A stretch of 64,000 nucleotides of DNA from Halichondria panicea (taxonomy: Eukaryota > Porifera > Demospongiae > Suberitida > Halichondriidae). The translations under genes and the position numbers were made by a program. Of the stretch, positions 1-12,850 are shown in pieces. Within the stretch, counting starts at the first letter, position 1. Every line of letters begins with the position of its first letter. The notes under the pieces were generated by a model. The model saw only the letters and a list, made by a program, of their open reading frames with translations, searched no databases and had not been told where the DNA came from. Where the stretch lies: positions 5,275,047 through 5,339,046 of the forward strand of contig NC_087388.1 in the NCBI RefSeq assembly GCF_963675165.1, given 5' to 3'.

Positions 1-3000
1 ATATCCAATGAGGCTCCCGTTGGCCATATATGGCATCACTATAGCAATGCCGGGGCCAGCATCGACACACACCCCTATCAGGGACATGACGTGAGGATGG
101 TCAAAGTCTTGCATCTTATTCACCTCACACACCATGCTCTGAACATCCGACAGCGAAAACAGACCTGTAGGGCAGACAATGACATGAAGAACTGAGGTTA
201 TAATTGTAGGGAGAAGTATATATGTACCTTTTAGTGTCTTCACGGCCACCCCTTGAATAGGTATATTGTTCCAGTCTGTTAGGACGCCCTTGTACACAAT
301 GCCAAATTCACCTGTACAGTAGTAGTGACAGCCCATAATTATTTGCACATCTTTCTTTTACCTTGTCCTATTGCAGTACTGGAGAGCTTCAATATGGAGG
401 CTGGTATTTTGATTGAGTCTGGGATGGACTCAGCAATCTCATTGAGCTCCGATTCTGTGGGTCAGTGAATATTCGGTGCAAGCTATAATATAAAACTAAA
501 CTTACCAACAAGTGCAGTATTACCATCCATAGGAAATATGTCCTCCCGTGTTCTCCTGTAACAATGAATAAGATGATTGAACAGCTATAGAATAGACTAT
601 AATTATTACGTATTAGCCACGATTTCCATTATCTGTTCATGCATAGCAATTGACACGATCTTCTTCCGAGAGTTCAGATAGAAACGAACAAAAATGATCA
701 GCATTACACACACAATCATCACAATAACCCCCAAAACAGTTGGGATGATGATCTCCAGTGGAACTGCAGTCACAGGACTTGTGTAGGTCAGTTGCTGGTC
801 CAATAATTGAGAGATGTTGCTCCCAACGTTCACCTGGAGGGACAGTAACACAATTTAGCTATTATACAGTTTAATAGTCACTTGAATGATGGCTGGGTTT
901 TCCCCTCCTGGGGGATCCAAGGGGGCGGTACAGAATATAACACTCCCTCTAACACTTGAATTACTGAGTGTCTTGGTACACTCCTCCCCTCCCACGATCA
1001 CTCCTATTTCACTGGTCTCCACTGAGTCAAGATTATCACCCTGGATACACACACAGTAACAGTATAGGGTCAGTGTACTAGCTAATAATACATACCACAA
1101 TGCGTATGAGCGTCTCTGTGCCACTGGTGACCTCTTGAGAACTATTTAGTCTAAAATTAGAGGGATCTGATTGGACGCTGATAGGGAGGCGTGCTTGTGT
1201 AATGAGTGGGACATCATCAAACAGTAGGGCATAGTCCAATGGGGTCAGTGAGGTTGTTGTCAGACTAGGAGTCAAGCATGTGATGGTGGTATTGTCCACA
1301 ACACTGCAGTTGCTCCTCTGTAGGGGAGGGACAGTGCATCATGTACAGTATAATAATATTGTTGAGGAAAGCATCTTGAATGAGTGCACACCGTGGGTAC
1401 TGATGCCTCGGTGGAGGTGCCAAAGCTACATAAAGCTACTAACTACTAGCTAGCTTTTATACACACATTGATTATAATTATCATTTTGCTGCATGCATGC
1501 ATAATCAAGATCACTCAGGAAACTAAAGGAGTGGGTAATGATCGACAATGATTGTTGTTAAAACGATCAATGCCAAAAGTTCGAGTCTAAAATTAATGGG
1601 TGCAAGTCAGCAGAGCCTTGCAGCTCTCTTCTCACTCTTGCAGCTACCAATAGCTATAATAGCGTTCTAGTGCAGAACTAACTAGTAGCAACACTCAGTG
1701 AACAAGTTTTGCTACGGACTCTTCTGAAAAGGCATTCCAAGTAAGCAAAACTAGAGAACGAAGCTTTAGTTTTGCAAATCCACAAATACAAATCCAAGAA
1801 AACATGACTAGAAGCCAATAGAAACTCTTACTTACACTTCATTGAACCTTGAGCAGCTGTAAAAGTCTACACACACAGGCACACACACACACACAGACAC
1901 ACAAACACACTAGATGTACCGTATACCTCGCCTGCGCATGTACACCGAGGCATAATAAGCTACAAGTACATGTAGCTGCAATTAAGAATTTGTAACCATC
2001 TAAAATTACCCGCTATACGGTAGCTTACCAGGGGAGCCAACATTGGCTGGTGGTAGACTTCCAAAACAATCAGTTGTACCACGTCCAAATTCACTCCAGT
2101 AAATGTCAGTGTAATGCCTCCACTAGGAATGGTGTTGCTAGGAAACACAGCAGTCACATTAGGGTTGTTACGATAACTGAAGACGACTCCTGGATTGCTG
2201 ACTCTAGCTGCATCAATGGACACTACCACCAATGCAGCGGAGGTGAGGTTTGCTGCTGAGGTCCTGCAATGAATCTCTTGAGACTGGATAGACCTGCTGG
2301 GAAAGTTTGAGCCTTGTCAATAGCTACTCATCACTCACGATATGTTGCAGACGTAGTTTGACCCACTAATCTCCAGAGAGACTCTAGTGTCCTCCTGATT
2401 ACCCACGTCCAGTGCAGTCCCCATCACGACCACTGCAGTTCCCCCATCCATAGATCCAAGGGTCGGAGTCACACTGCTGACAGTAGGTTCCACCGCAGTG
2501 AAGGAGCCACCATTTACAACGGCTAATCTAGAGTCAATGGTCAGAGAGAAGTCTTTGGGCCCTCCAATTGAAAATATGGTAGTCTCACAGACAAACTGGT
2601 GCCATGGTATGTAACCAGTGATGAGGGGAGTGCAAGCCACGCCTCCTAATGTAAGAGTGGAGGTCTGAACGTCGACAAAAGTTCCTCCGAAGTCAGTGCC
2701 CATCACAGTGATTGCTGTACCACCCTCAACTGGTCCTGTGGAGGTTAGAATTATATATAGAGTGACCTGCATGCAGTTTTTTTTATATCCTCATATAGTG
2801 AGTTGTGAATTAGCATATATACTAGCATGCTCATAAAACATAATATCCAGTTTAAAAGGCTTAGTGATGCAAGTATTGAATACACAACATGTTGACAATC
2901 ACAGTATGTACGTAGAAATGATCTATACGCTCACTGCATTCTTACCCGACATTGGAGTGAATGAGTTGATGACAGGGGCAGGAGGATTGTTCCCCTCAGT

Positions 3001-6000
3001 AATGAAAGTATTGGAGCATTCTTGCATCACCTCACAACTACCCCCACACCACCCACATGCGAACTCTGACCCCATTCTGACTGCAACACATTCCGAATAT
3101 TCACTGGCCACGTCACGACAATCATACAACGTCACTGCATGTGTGTGGGTGCAGGGTAAACTAGTATATTATCTAGACGACTACGGTGTTACTAGAATGT
3201 GTTGATAGATGCGAACTTTGCGAGGGTTGATCAAATCGCTACTGTTCACGCTCAATGTACCTTACTTTAAATTAACATTTATTAGAACCTTATTAACACC
3301 TAATATTTACTACTACCTTAACCATGATTTGATGTTGATGTTGATATCATACTCTTCTCTAACAATTCTCATTGTTAGTGCTCCACTTTCTCCCTTTGTT
3401 GTTGTGCGAGCCTCTGGGGCCCTGCTCCACGTATTTAAGGTTTTGTTTACCTTTTTCGCCTCACTTCACTTTAACTTCGTTTTACCCTGTATTGTCAGTT
3501 GATGTTTTGCTTCTCAATCTAAGAATTTGGTTAAGCTACACTGTGAAGTCAATTTGTCTATAATTAGTTGTTGTTGCCTATAGCTAGGAGCCTGTCTCTA
3601 GCTAGTTTGTCTAGCCTGTCTAGAATCCCTCTACACCAAGATAAGAGCTCAACAGCTACACAAAACCTATTATAGTAAATACACACGATCTTTGCCAGAA
3701 CGCAATAGTTAGATCGCAAAGATTTTCTGCTAATTTCATTCGCAAAAGTTTTCACCAACAAAATATTCTAGTAATAAGATATCTGGAAGCGTATATCCAA
3801 ACTCTCCAAATAATTACGGTATAATGGTACCTGAGAATTGTTGCATGGTGTTGCTCAGTGTGTGGTTGATGTCATTCCCCGTCCAGGTTACCATAACAAC
3901 CACAGTGACACTTCCAACACTAGGGGAAAGTGTGAGCTGTAAACGAAATCGTCAGTATGTACAATTAGTACAATTATGCTTGCTATTATTTAATAGGGAA
4001 TGTGTTTCAAGTACCTATGCTTGATCAGGAGCCGCGGCTATATATACTATTTGCTAGCCTCGATTCAAGGCCGATTAAAATACGGCCTGGTACCTATTGC
4101 AGGGGTGATAGTGCGCATGTGTTAGTTTATTCTCCAGAATCTGGGGAATCCCCTTTTTCTTTCTCTCATCTATTTTCTATCTTTGTACATCAGCTTAGCT
4201 CTCTATTGCGTTGTTTCAGAAGGCTTTCACACTAGTCTGAAGCCAAAAGAGGCTCTCATCTACCTCTATGACGGTTGTATGGTCAGAATGTCTTACCTTG
4301 GATCTGTACAGGCTATGGGAAGTGTATAGTGCCTCAAACTGCTACTTGCGAAGACAACCCGGCTATAGGACCATCCTAGACGTAGATGAGAGCCTCTTCT
4401 GTCTTAAAACTAGTGTTCAAGCCTTCTAGATCAACGCAATAGACGGCATAAGCCACAGCTTTACAGAACTCAGTCATAGAGATAAGTATTACGGAACATA
4501 TTTTTAGTAAACGGACTAATTTCCTGTGTAATTTACTAAGGTTTTACGTTCGTAGTACGATTACCCATATTCTGGGTAATTTGAAGCGCATGCGCACTAT
4601 CACCCCTGCAATAGGTACCAGGCCGTATTTTAATCGGCCTTGAATCGAGGCTAACTATTTGCTGGAAGAGGAGGCTACAACAAGAGAGGCCACTGTTCAA
4701 GAGCCACGTTTATTAACTCCAGATAATTTAGTTTGTCATCAAAAGTTGTTTTCACCTGCATAAACTTGAACTCTGTCATGAGAAAGTCTTTATGAAGCAC
4801 TGACAAGCTGCTACTTGAAGCTACGTACATGTACGTAGCTAGCTGCTAGTATTATTTTGTTTGCTGCCACGTGCAGAAATCCTACAGTCAAAGTTCACTG
4901 AGGCTACTATTTGAGAGTGGCTATAATAATTATTACATCGATATTTTACTAGCAAGGGAGGCTACTATTTGAGTGCGGCTTCTGATCGAGCATATACGGT
5001 ACTTGCTGTGTGCATTATTCTACGTATATATACGAGGAATACTGACTGTGTCTGCTAACTCAGTGTTACGGATATTGCAATGCAACAAAAACAACTATAA
5101 TTATATATAGCCATGCTCTTCTAGTTTGATGCCAGAAGCATTCATCAGCCCTATAATTATTGTGCGACTTCTATAATTATATACTCTTGCTCTAATTTTG
5201 TTTCTTATAAACAACTTAATTGAAAATGGACATTTATTTCATACGCATTATGCAAACTCACTGTCCTATTCTATACACCGTAAATTTTGGAGCGAAACAA
5301 AACATGCCGAGGCGCATTAGCACATGTACAGCGGAACTTGCAACATTTATGTACATGTTAATCAGCCACATAATTATGTGCAAGTATTTATTGTGACAAA
5401 CAGTACAAGTGATCCTCTTCATTCCACTGGATAATTCAATCAGTGTATAGCCGCACGAAGAATACTGACTGTGTCTGTGTCTGTCCTAGCTAACTGTTAC
5501 GAATATTGCAATGCCTAAGCTTCTAGCCATGTTCTCTTAGCTTTATGCAAGAAAGATGCAGCAGTCATTGTGAGACTTAAGCTCCTCTTCCATATTTGGA
5601 TATATTGTCCTAGGACATTTTTGTGTATTACTATTATTTCAATGAAAAAAATAATTTCGTAATACACATTATACAGTCCTAGTTATTCTACATACTCTAT
5701 AAAATTCTGGAGCGAAGCAAAATGCCGAGGCGCATTAGCACATGTACAGCGGAACTTGCAACATTCATGTACATGTTAATCAGTCACACAATTGTGTGCA
5801 AGTATCTATTGTGACAAACAGTACAAGTGATCCTCTTCATTCCACTGGATAATTCAATCACATAAGCCAACCATTACAAATTAGTACTCACTTGTCCATT
5901 GCCCACTGTACACAGGATTGAGCTCTCGTTCTCATACTGAGCTGTCAGACTAACTCCATTCACAACACAAGAGTACTCAAAGCCATCCGTCTAATGGAGA

Positions 6001-9000
6001 GATAAACTATGGAACAATCAGATGCATGTGTCATGTGACTCACGGTTGGTATGAGGTTCCTAGTGGTCAGTCGAAGGTCCTGGGCCACCCTCACTGGTTG
6101 AGTATACTCACCAGAGGGGGGCGTGTCCAACAGGGGGCACTCAGCAGTGAAGTCATTGCCTCCAGACACCTGTACAGAGGATGTATAGAGTGAGTCATAG
6201 GTCACCATGAGCTCACCTGTAGGAAGTGAGATACATTCCTGCAAGGAACTGATGTTCCACTGCACTGCTTGTTGAGGTTACACCATCCACACGGACTATT
6301 CAGCCCAAGGCAATCCCTACAGCTATTATACATTTAAAGACATAATATCGTGTTCTCCCTATAATTATTTTAAGACGATGTTCTTGATTTGATAACATAA
6401 TTTTTATAGTCTGGCAAACATGATAAACATAATAGTTACATCATTTTACCTCGTTGTTTCTACACTGTAATTCACGATTTTTGTCGCGTATTGCACACTT
6501 ACTTTGAGTGAATCTGAGCATGCACACTTTAGTGTAAAATAATGCTAGGTTATAAACTAGGTTTGGGGAAGATTGTATCTGGGCATGGTTGGAATTCACT
6601 CTTTTTCAGTTGGCGAATTCCAATGACCAGTAAAACTGATTGTGTATAGGATATACCACACCTAAGAGGAGGATATGCACCCATATATCCTCTGCTACCG
6701 TGGTTACTCCGAGGCGGAGCCGAGGGGTATGTAACCACGGGAAGTTTGGCCTAGGATCGAGGCTAGCTAAGTACTAGATCTAGGTGGTATAGTAGCTATA
6801 AAGCTGTATCAAACAGTGGCGTAGCCAGGATTTTGAGAAGGGCAGGGCTCAAATCAGTTGAGCAGGGCCAGAGCATAACACCTAAAAAAAAGTCATAACT
6901 TTTCCTCAGCAGTCAGCATGCGCATTAGATGGCCCTGCCCACATTTTCATTCAATGACATTATTCTAGTAACTAAGCATGTAGTACAGTGCAGATCGCGG
7001 TGATTCAAGCTGAGTTGGAATTGATAAAGCACAAAAGGGGGGGGGGCTCTAGCCCCTCAGCTCCCCTTCTGCCTACGCCACTGTCAAATCGTAAATTAGT
7101 AGGTCATTGAGCATCAAGCCCAAGCTGTCCACTCCAGTGTGAAAGAAGGGACGTTTTATGTGGTTGCCTATAATTATATATACTGCATGTACGTGCATAT
7201 GTATGTAAATTGTTGCAGACAATGAACTTGGAACAATAAATTTTAGCGCTATATCTACCTGGACATAATTATCTAGATATAGCTATAGTTGCCAAGCGCT
7301 TTAGCGCGAGGCAACTAATACTGCATCGTATCTCAGAAAACCGTATTATGTATGTCATGCTCAGAAATGTCACGCTTTAGGAATACGGAATTGGGTGTGG
7401 CTACATTCAGTGAATCTTTATTACCTACAAACTGATCTACTATTGGCATAATTATTCGGAGAATAAAAGCTACATACTAGCTGGAAGAGCTAGCTGTAGC
7501 AGCTAAGCTATATAAGAGTCTCACATGAACAAAGCCAACAACGACTCTTGGAAAGAGATAATAATTATAGCGGAGTTCTTGAGAGACTGATTCTAACCAT
7601 AATTATATTATATATTTGCTATTTCATAATTATATCCAGGCCAAATCTCATTCTCTATACGTACGTACTCTCTAGCAAGTCTATATACTCTCCTTCTTTC
7701 TTAAAATAGTACTTAAATACAACTTCTGCGCGAGGATAATCATGCGTGTGCGTATACCTAGTTATTATTTCTTCAGCTGTATTTTCAGTAAAAATATATG
7801 TATGTTTTACTACACATGCAGTTTACTATATTACCACAGACACGCCCATGCAGACACATCTATCTATATCCCAGGCCTTGTTGTTCGCCCATTCAAGTGA
7901 AAACTCGGCCTGGCAACGACACTAAAGATTGACTACTAGCGATACACACATAAAATAACAATTGTGATCATTGATTTGTGGGGAGATGTATAATTTATGA
8001 GCTTATACTTGTTCTGAATTATTAATATCTCAAAATGGATGGATATACCTTTCTCCTGCTGAACAATTGTAGATGGTAATGGCTTGGTTGGTGATATCAA
8101 ATGGCTCATTGAATAAAGAGCTCTGAAAGCCCAGGTTAAAGGTTGCAGCCATTCCAGGATAGTCAGGTACCAGTCCTTGAATATCACAACTGAACACTGT
8201 TCCTGGAGTGACCTCAACAGCTGTTACTATGATGGGTGGGAAGTGTCCTTCATTGTCGGTCAGATGACAGGAGATGTTCTCTCCAGGAAGAGGGTTAGGC
8301 AGGCCGGGAGAGGTCAGAGTCACTGTGAGCTGTTGGGGTCAGTTTATGATGTCAGACACAACACACTACAAGCCTTACCTCAGTAGTAAGAATCTCAAGC
8401 ACGAGTTGCATAGGCTCCACAGTAGCAGCAGTAAAACAGTTGGAATTGTCCTGTGTCCATCTAATGGAGAGACTGGAGTTCTGACAGTGCGTGTGACGAG
8501 AGCACTTGTTCTCCACCACACACCACCCACACAGCGGGTTGAGGTCATTAGTACAACTGGTACAGTCTATACGCTGGGAGCACTTCTCTATGGGTACTTG
8601 GAACACCTTCAGAGGGGGAGGTAAAATGGATAGGGTAGAACATAATTATACATGCAAGCATTAACTCACAGCGTCTGTAGTGGCTGCTGTGATGTAGTTC
8701 AGTCCCTCCTGCCATAACAAATGATACACAAGAGAGGTCACTGACTGATTGTAGAATGAACTATCAGCATCCAGGGTAGATGTACCACTGACATCATACT
8801 GTGAAAAACAATGCTATTATTTACATGCACACTAACTGACTCAACCATCCAGCACTTACTCCTAGTATCCTACTATCACGGGTTGCAACAAACATGAAGG
8901 AAAACTGCTCCACCTTCACAGCTACTGAAGAAGTAGGGACAAGGCTGTCTCCGAAGTTGATACGAACTGGTGCTATTAGGTCAATACCACCATTTGGGAT

Positions 9001-10097
9001 GAGAAGGCCGACTGGACTGGGTGTGTCACATCTGTTGACAGGTATCTGGAAAATGAAGAGTGCAAGTGCGTGTGAAGTGCTATAGTAGTATAATAATGCC
9101 GTGCAGTACAAACCTGAGGCTGAGGCAGAGTATCGCAGCTTTCTGAGGAATCTGTTCGCCATGCTAAATCAATTTCTTCCCCAGCAGTGCGTGATACAAT
9201 ACAAGAGTCATATTTAGCGTCCATAGCTTCATTGGCAGCAGTGATATTGACCAGACAAATAGAATTAGTCATAGTATTGATAGAGCAAATAGTTATCACA
9301 GCAGTGGGTCCAGATATTCCACTGAAGTCATCCACTAATGACACTGCACACACATCAGTTAATCCATTGACAGACTGAAAGCCGCAATCGAACCCCAGTT
9401 CATACAAAGCAGTCACTCCACAGGTACTTTGTCCTCCACAATCAGGCATGTTGCAAACACGTAATAGTCTTACAGCTCGTGCATCAGCAGGTTGGATATC
9501 GGCGACAACATAGTAGGCAAATCCACCACTCACAAAACCACCGTATGCATGGAAGTATCGTTCAAAAAAATCTGTAATATCCTCAACAACCAGTTCATTG
9601 CGTGTGCCTGACGGATTGTTGTCGGAAGATCTTTTGAACCCCTCTCCGAATTGTTGCAGCACCATTCTCAGTACATATTCATCATCTTCAATCAGTGTTC
9701 CAGTATAGAAAGTGTCTCCTGACATAAACAAAGCTGCTCCAAAGTCCCCAAAGTACTGATCTGCTGAAACTATTATAGCATTACTGACACTCCTGATAGG
9801 ACCAGCACTGAGGTTGCTTGTATTGTAGACAGAGCAAGAGAGATCCTCTAAACACACCACCAACATCCCAGTAGAACTCAGGGCCAGTCCTTCGGTAATG
9901 ACAGTAGCTCCTAGATAAACTCTCTCCTCTTGTATTAGCTGTGCATTCAGTCTATACAGGTAGTTTCTTGCAGCAAGGAATGTTCTCCCAGTGGAGTCAA
10001 CTTGCAGTCCTGCGAGATTGCCAGACCTTTGAAAGGAGAAATATTGAGAATGAGCTGCTCTTTGCAGCAGAAACAAAAATAAGAGTGACAATAACAT
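1..10097 (-). CDS. Gene A: plexin-ectodomain/MET-like receptor tyrosine kinase (3' end beyond left edge)
   Basis: Membrane receptor kinase read on the minus strand. Exons, high to low: 10097-9114, 9045-8860, 8798-8670, 8606-8379, 8329-8049, 6322-6217, 6169-6044, 5990-5892, 3936-3831, 3134-2946, 2735-2339, 2293-2029, 1317-1096, 1040-882, 833-610, 555-506, 454-362, 311-228 and 164 to beyond base 1. Exon lengths and phases match gene B. The start ATG opens a leucine-rich signal peptide ([17 protein letters not shown]) followed by a Sema domain. PSI1 ([15 protein letters not shown]), IPT1, PSI2 ([14 protein letters not shown]), IPT2, PSI3 ([10 protein letters not shown]) and IPT3-6 follow. The transmembrane helix is in exon 15 (610-833). 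Exons 17-18 carry the glycine loop and VAVKTLK, and exon 19 the [16 protein letters not shown] region. The catalytic loop, DFG and C-lobe lie off the left edge. No internal stop was seen. Introns 8 (1955 bp) and 12 (711 bp) hold repeats. Family assignment is firm; ligand is unknown. Confidence 0.88.
4055..4653. mobile_element. Foldback/MULE-like MITE with 65-bp perfect inverted repeats
   Basis: Bases 4055-4119 and 4589-4653 are perfect inverted repeats beginning TAGCCTCGATTCAAGGCC. The element is flanked by the 9-bp direct repeat ACTATTTGC (4046-4054 and 4654-4662), the expected target-site duplication. The interior also has nested inverted pieces and no coding capacity. Long terminal repeats with a 9-bp duplication are typical of Mutator-like elements; that assignment is an inference. 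It sits in gene A intron 8. Confidence 0.85.
5031..5867. repeat. Two tandem ~420-bp units in gene A intron 8
   Basis: Units 5031-5452 and about 5453-5867 share GAATACTGACTGTGTCTG, the CCGAGGCGCATTAGCACATG block and the end CTTCATTCCACTGGATAATT. One diverged unit, in the same orientation relative to the gene, is in intron 8 of gene B (about 16590-17000) and gene D. Gene C intron 8 (182 bp) lacks it. Confidence 0.65.
6814..7083. mobile_element. 270-bp MITE with CAGTGGCGTAGCCAGG ends and 5-bp TSD
   Basis: It begins CAGTGGCGTAGC and ends GCCTACGCCACTG, with the direct repeat TCAAA on both sides. It lies in the intron between gene A exons 5 and 6. No coding capacity. Confidence 0.75.
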
Positions 10098-10167
10098 AGC
10101 TCTACCTCTTAGTCTTACTCTATTCTAGCATGCATTGCGATTGGCCTAAATAGAGCTGCATGCATGT

Positions 10168-10220
10168 AGATGGGCGTGCCCGTCCCCGGCCATAAAAATG
10201 GGGGGACGGGACGCCCATCT
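10168..10220. repeat. GC-rich hairpin upstream of gene A
   Basis: AGATGGGCGTGCCCGTCCCC pairs with the downstream GGGGACGGGACGCCCATCT around a short A-rich loop. It lies about 70 bp upstream of the gene A start codon and recurs at 43470-43522 upstream of A'. Confidence 0.65.
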
Positions 10221-12087
10221 AGCATGCATGTGTGTGTTAGATTAGCCTTGTTGCCAGGCCGATTTGTCTCTAAAATAATGCTAAGTCGAGGCTAAAATAA
10301 GCCATAGACTATCTTAGCCTCCTTCACAATCAATAAGGAGGCTAGTCTCCTTCACAAGGCCTAAACAATTAGGCCTGCTACTGACTGCTTGCGCATGCGC
10401 AAAATTATTGGATAATATTCCCGTAATGTTTCCCATTAAACTGAATTTTTACCCGAATTATATCCTGAATAACATATACAGACAAAGAATACTCTTCATA
10501 AAAGTCAGACACAGAGCTATATAGCTAGCTAGCTAGATACAGAGCTGTATTGGTTACAGCAGCAATTTCTTTCTGATAGAGTCGACTTTCACCAAGATGG
10601 GCGTGGCCTATCCATATAGCCTATATTATAGGCTATTGTCAGCCTTCCCCTCCGTTCAGAGGATTGTTATCCACACTGTTGCAGGCTGTGAGTCCTTTGT
10701 TAACATAGTAGGCTAAGGGTAGCTACTATCACACGGGCTAGAAACCTTCACAATCACACTTCTATCCACTTTCTTCAATCCACTTCCGTTCGTTGTGACG
10801 TCATTGTTTTACTGAGCAAATATAATGGTATCCGAATTACCCACTTTCATGCGCAAACATACCAGGCCCTCTCTTCGAGGAAGAGCGGCCTGGGAGATCG
10901 AGGCTAAGATTATCTATGAATAAACTAGGCCGCCCAACTATATTTTGTTAGCTAGATTATGCTCGAGATTTGAGTGGGAGGCTTAAGCAGCTGTACTTAG
11001 CAAAACTTTATTATAAGCTTTCATATTCACTTCTTACTTCTCCTTATACTCATTCAGTTCTCCTAAGTCCTTACAAAGCTCTGTTTGTGCAGTTCTAAAA
11101 GGCTCTAAAGCTCCAGTGCATGCTGGCTGTCTCTAAGGAGTTCTTAGCTTTTTTTAGGTGAAATGCAGAGTCCGTCCATGCAGCTTGAGCCCTGCCTTGC
11201 ATGCCACTGAAACCCCCCTGACAAGAATCCTAGATCCGCCACTGTATTATGCTATTCTTTTATGCTCAAGTCTCTATGAATAATATTGAGGCTGTTATCT
11301 TGAGTCAAGTTAACAGCCAAATTGCCTATTATAATTCCCACATTATTTCTATAAGCACGCTCTCGTCATTGCACAAGTAACATCAAACTATAAATAATGG
11401 CCACACGACTCATCGAATGTCAAGGAAACAATTGAACCACTATAGTACTCACAAATATTTATACTATGATTCGTACTGAATTCTAAAACTTGCCTATTTT
11501 TGTTATAAATTAAGTTCCTATTTTACCAGGGCATATCCTTACCAAAAAATGTGCCTATAATGCTGAAAATTATGCCAGCATAATCTACCAACCTCTATAG
11601 TTGTCGACTCCTATATAGCATTAGTTTAGAGTAGTTATTTAGCGTTTTCAGATTTTTCTCCGTATACACATTAATTTTTGTCTAGTATCAGATATAACGA
11701 GTGTTGCAAGCATGCGCTTGCTAATGCCTCTCGCCATACTATGCTTTCGCTCAAAAAGTATTAGTGTTATAGTAGTTTCTATAATGAATTTATATTAAAG
11801 TTAGCTCATCTATATTAACTCACTGAGAAGAAAATACTTATTTACATGCATCTATTGTTGTTCAGGACCTCAAGAAAGAAGAAAATTGATTCTTCCAAGA
11901 TTAGTTCAGTGTATTATAATATCTATTGAGAAGAAAAGATTTGTATACATATCTATATTGGTAATGGTAGTGTTTTGTGGCTTACCAGGCCCTCATGAAA
12001 AAGATGACTCTGCCAGGAGAATCTGGATTCTGGATATTATTTTCTCACACGTGGGGAATGAGCGCGCATGCGCATTACATCCACAGG

Positions 12088-12850
12088 AATAATTAAAGGG
12101 TGTGTCCTAAGAGATGGCTACTATATAATAGTTAGACACTGTTTAGGAAGTTTCTACATGATTTAGAAGCCCAAAGGGCTGGTTGTAGTATCCCGAACGC
12201 AGTGAGGGTTCTACTAGCCCTGAGGACTTCTAAATCATGTGGAAACTTCCTAAACAGTGTCTAAGCATTTTAGATCATAGCAACCATGAGTATTTAGCCA
12301 ATCAGATTTGAATGTTCTTATCTAATCTTTGCTACATGATTTTCTAAGTGAAGTACATGATTTTCTATTGAAGTACATGATTTTCTATTGAAGTACATGA
12401 TTTTCTAAATTGGATAGAACATTTCCTCTAACCAATCAGATTGCAGTATTTATGGCAAACATGATCTAAACTATGAAATGCTAGCTGTTTTAACAGATAT
12501 TTTTTGACTCTTGTAGCTAACAAAAAGCTAGCGCTTTAGTGCAAGGCTAATTCATATGTTGAATAGAAAGTTTGTGCGAATAGATGATGCTATGAAAGAT
12601 TCTGAAGAGACTGTAACAGCCTTCAATGTGAGTCAAACTAGCCATAACTCGAGAAAGAAACTTTAGTTTGCTAATCCACAAATCAAAATCCAAGAGAACG
12701 TGGCTAGAAGCCTATAGAAGCTGTTAGTTTTCGTCGGATTGCAACCGTTGAGCAGTTACAGCTGGAACAGACACACAGACAGACACACACAGACACACAC
12801 AGTCAGCTTTACCGTATCCCTCCTGCGGCTACGCCTCGAGGCATAATTAT
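12088..12850. repeat. Dispersed unclassified repeat R1, with a 346-bp insert
   Basis: Runs from CAGGAATAATTAAAGGGTG through GCTAGCGCTTTAGTGCAAGG to AGCTGGAACAGACACACAGA and a tail CCGTATCCCTCCTGCGGCTACGCCTCGAGGCATAAT. Related copies or pieces: about 1560-1955, 18862-19262, 23870-23940, 45412-45856, 51864-52262 and the tail at 30310-30355. A CA-rich stretch near the 3' end is common to the copies. Bases 12125-12470 are absent from the second copy of the duplication. No coding sequence. Confidence 0.65.
12352..12407. repeat. Short tandem repeat, AAGTACATGATTTTCTATTG units
   Basis: Three to four units of about 17-20 bp built on ACATGATTTTCTA, inside the 346-bp segment specific to duplication copy 1. 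The other part of that segment (about 12132-12265) is a strong inverted repeat ending TAGACACTGTTTAGGAAG. Confidence 0.8.

Noticed and set aside
2864-3205. Plus-strand frame of 113 codons
   Set aside because: Antisense shadow of gene A PSI3 exon (3134-2946). Similar shadows occur opposite most receptor exons.
3209-4235. Several short plus-strand frames in gene A introns 8 and 9
   Set aside because: Low-complexity hydrophobic or repeat-derived translations, without homology, partly inside the foldback element.
11886-12092. 68-codon open frame, repeated at 45206-45412
   Set aside because: It lies in a dispersed repeat that also occurs inverted near 19262-19490, and shows no domain or splice context.
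12340-12410. CRISPR-like short repeats
   Set aside because: The units are directly adjacent without spacers, in eukaryotic DNA; a simple tandem repeat.
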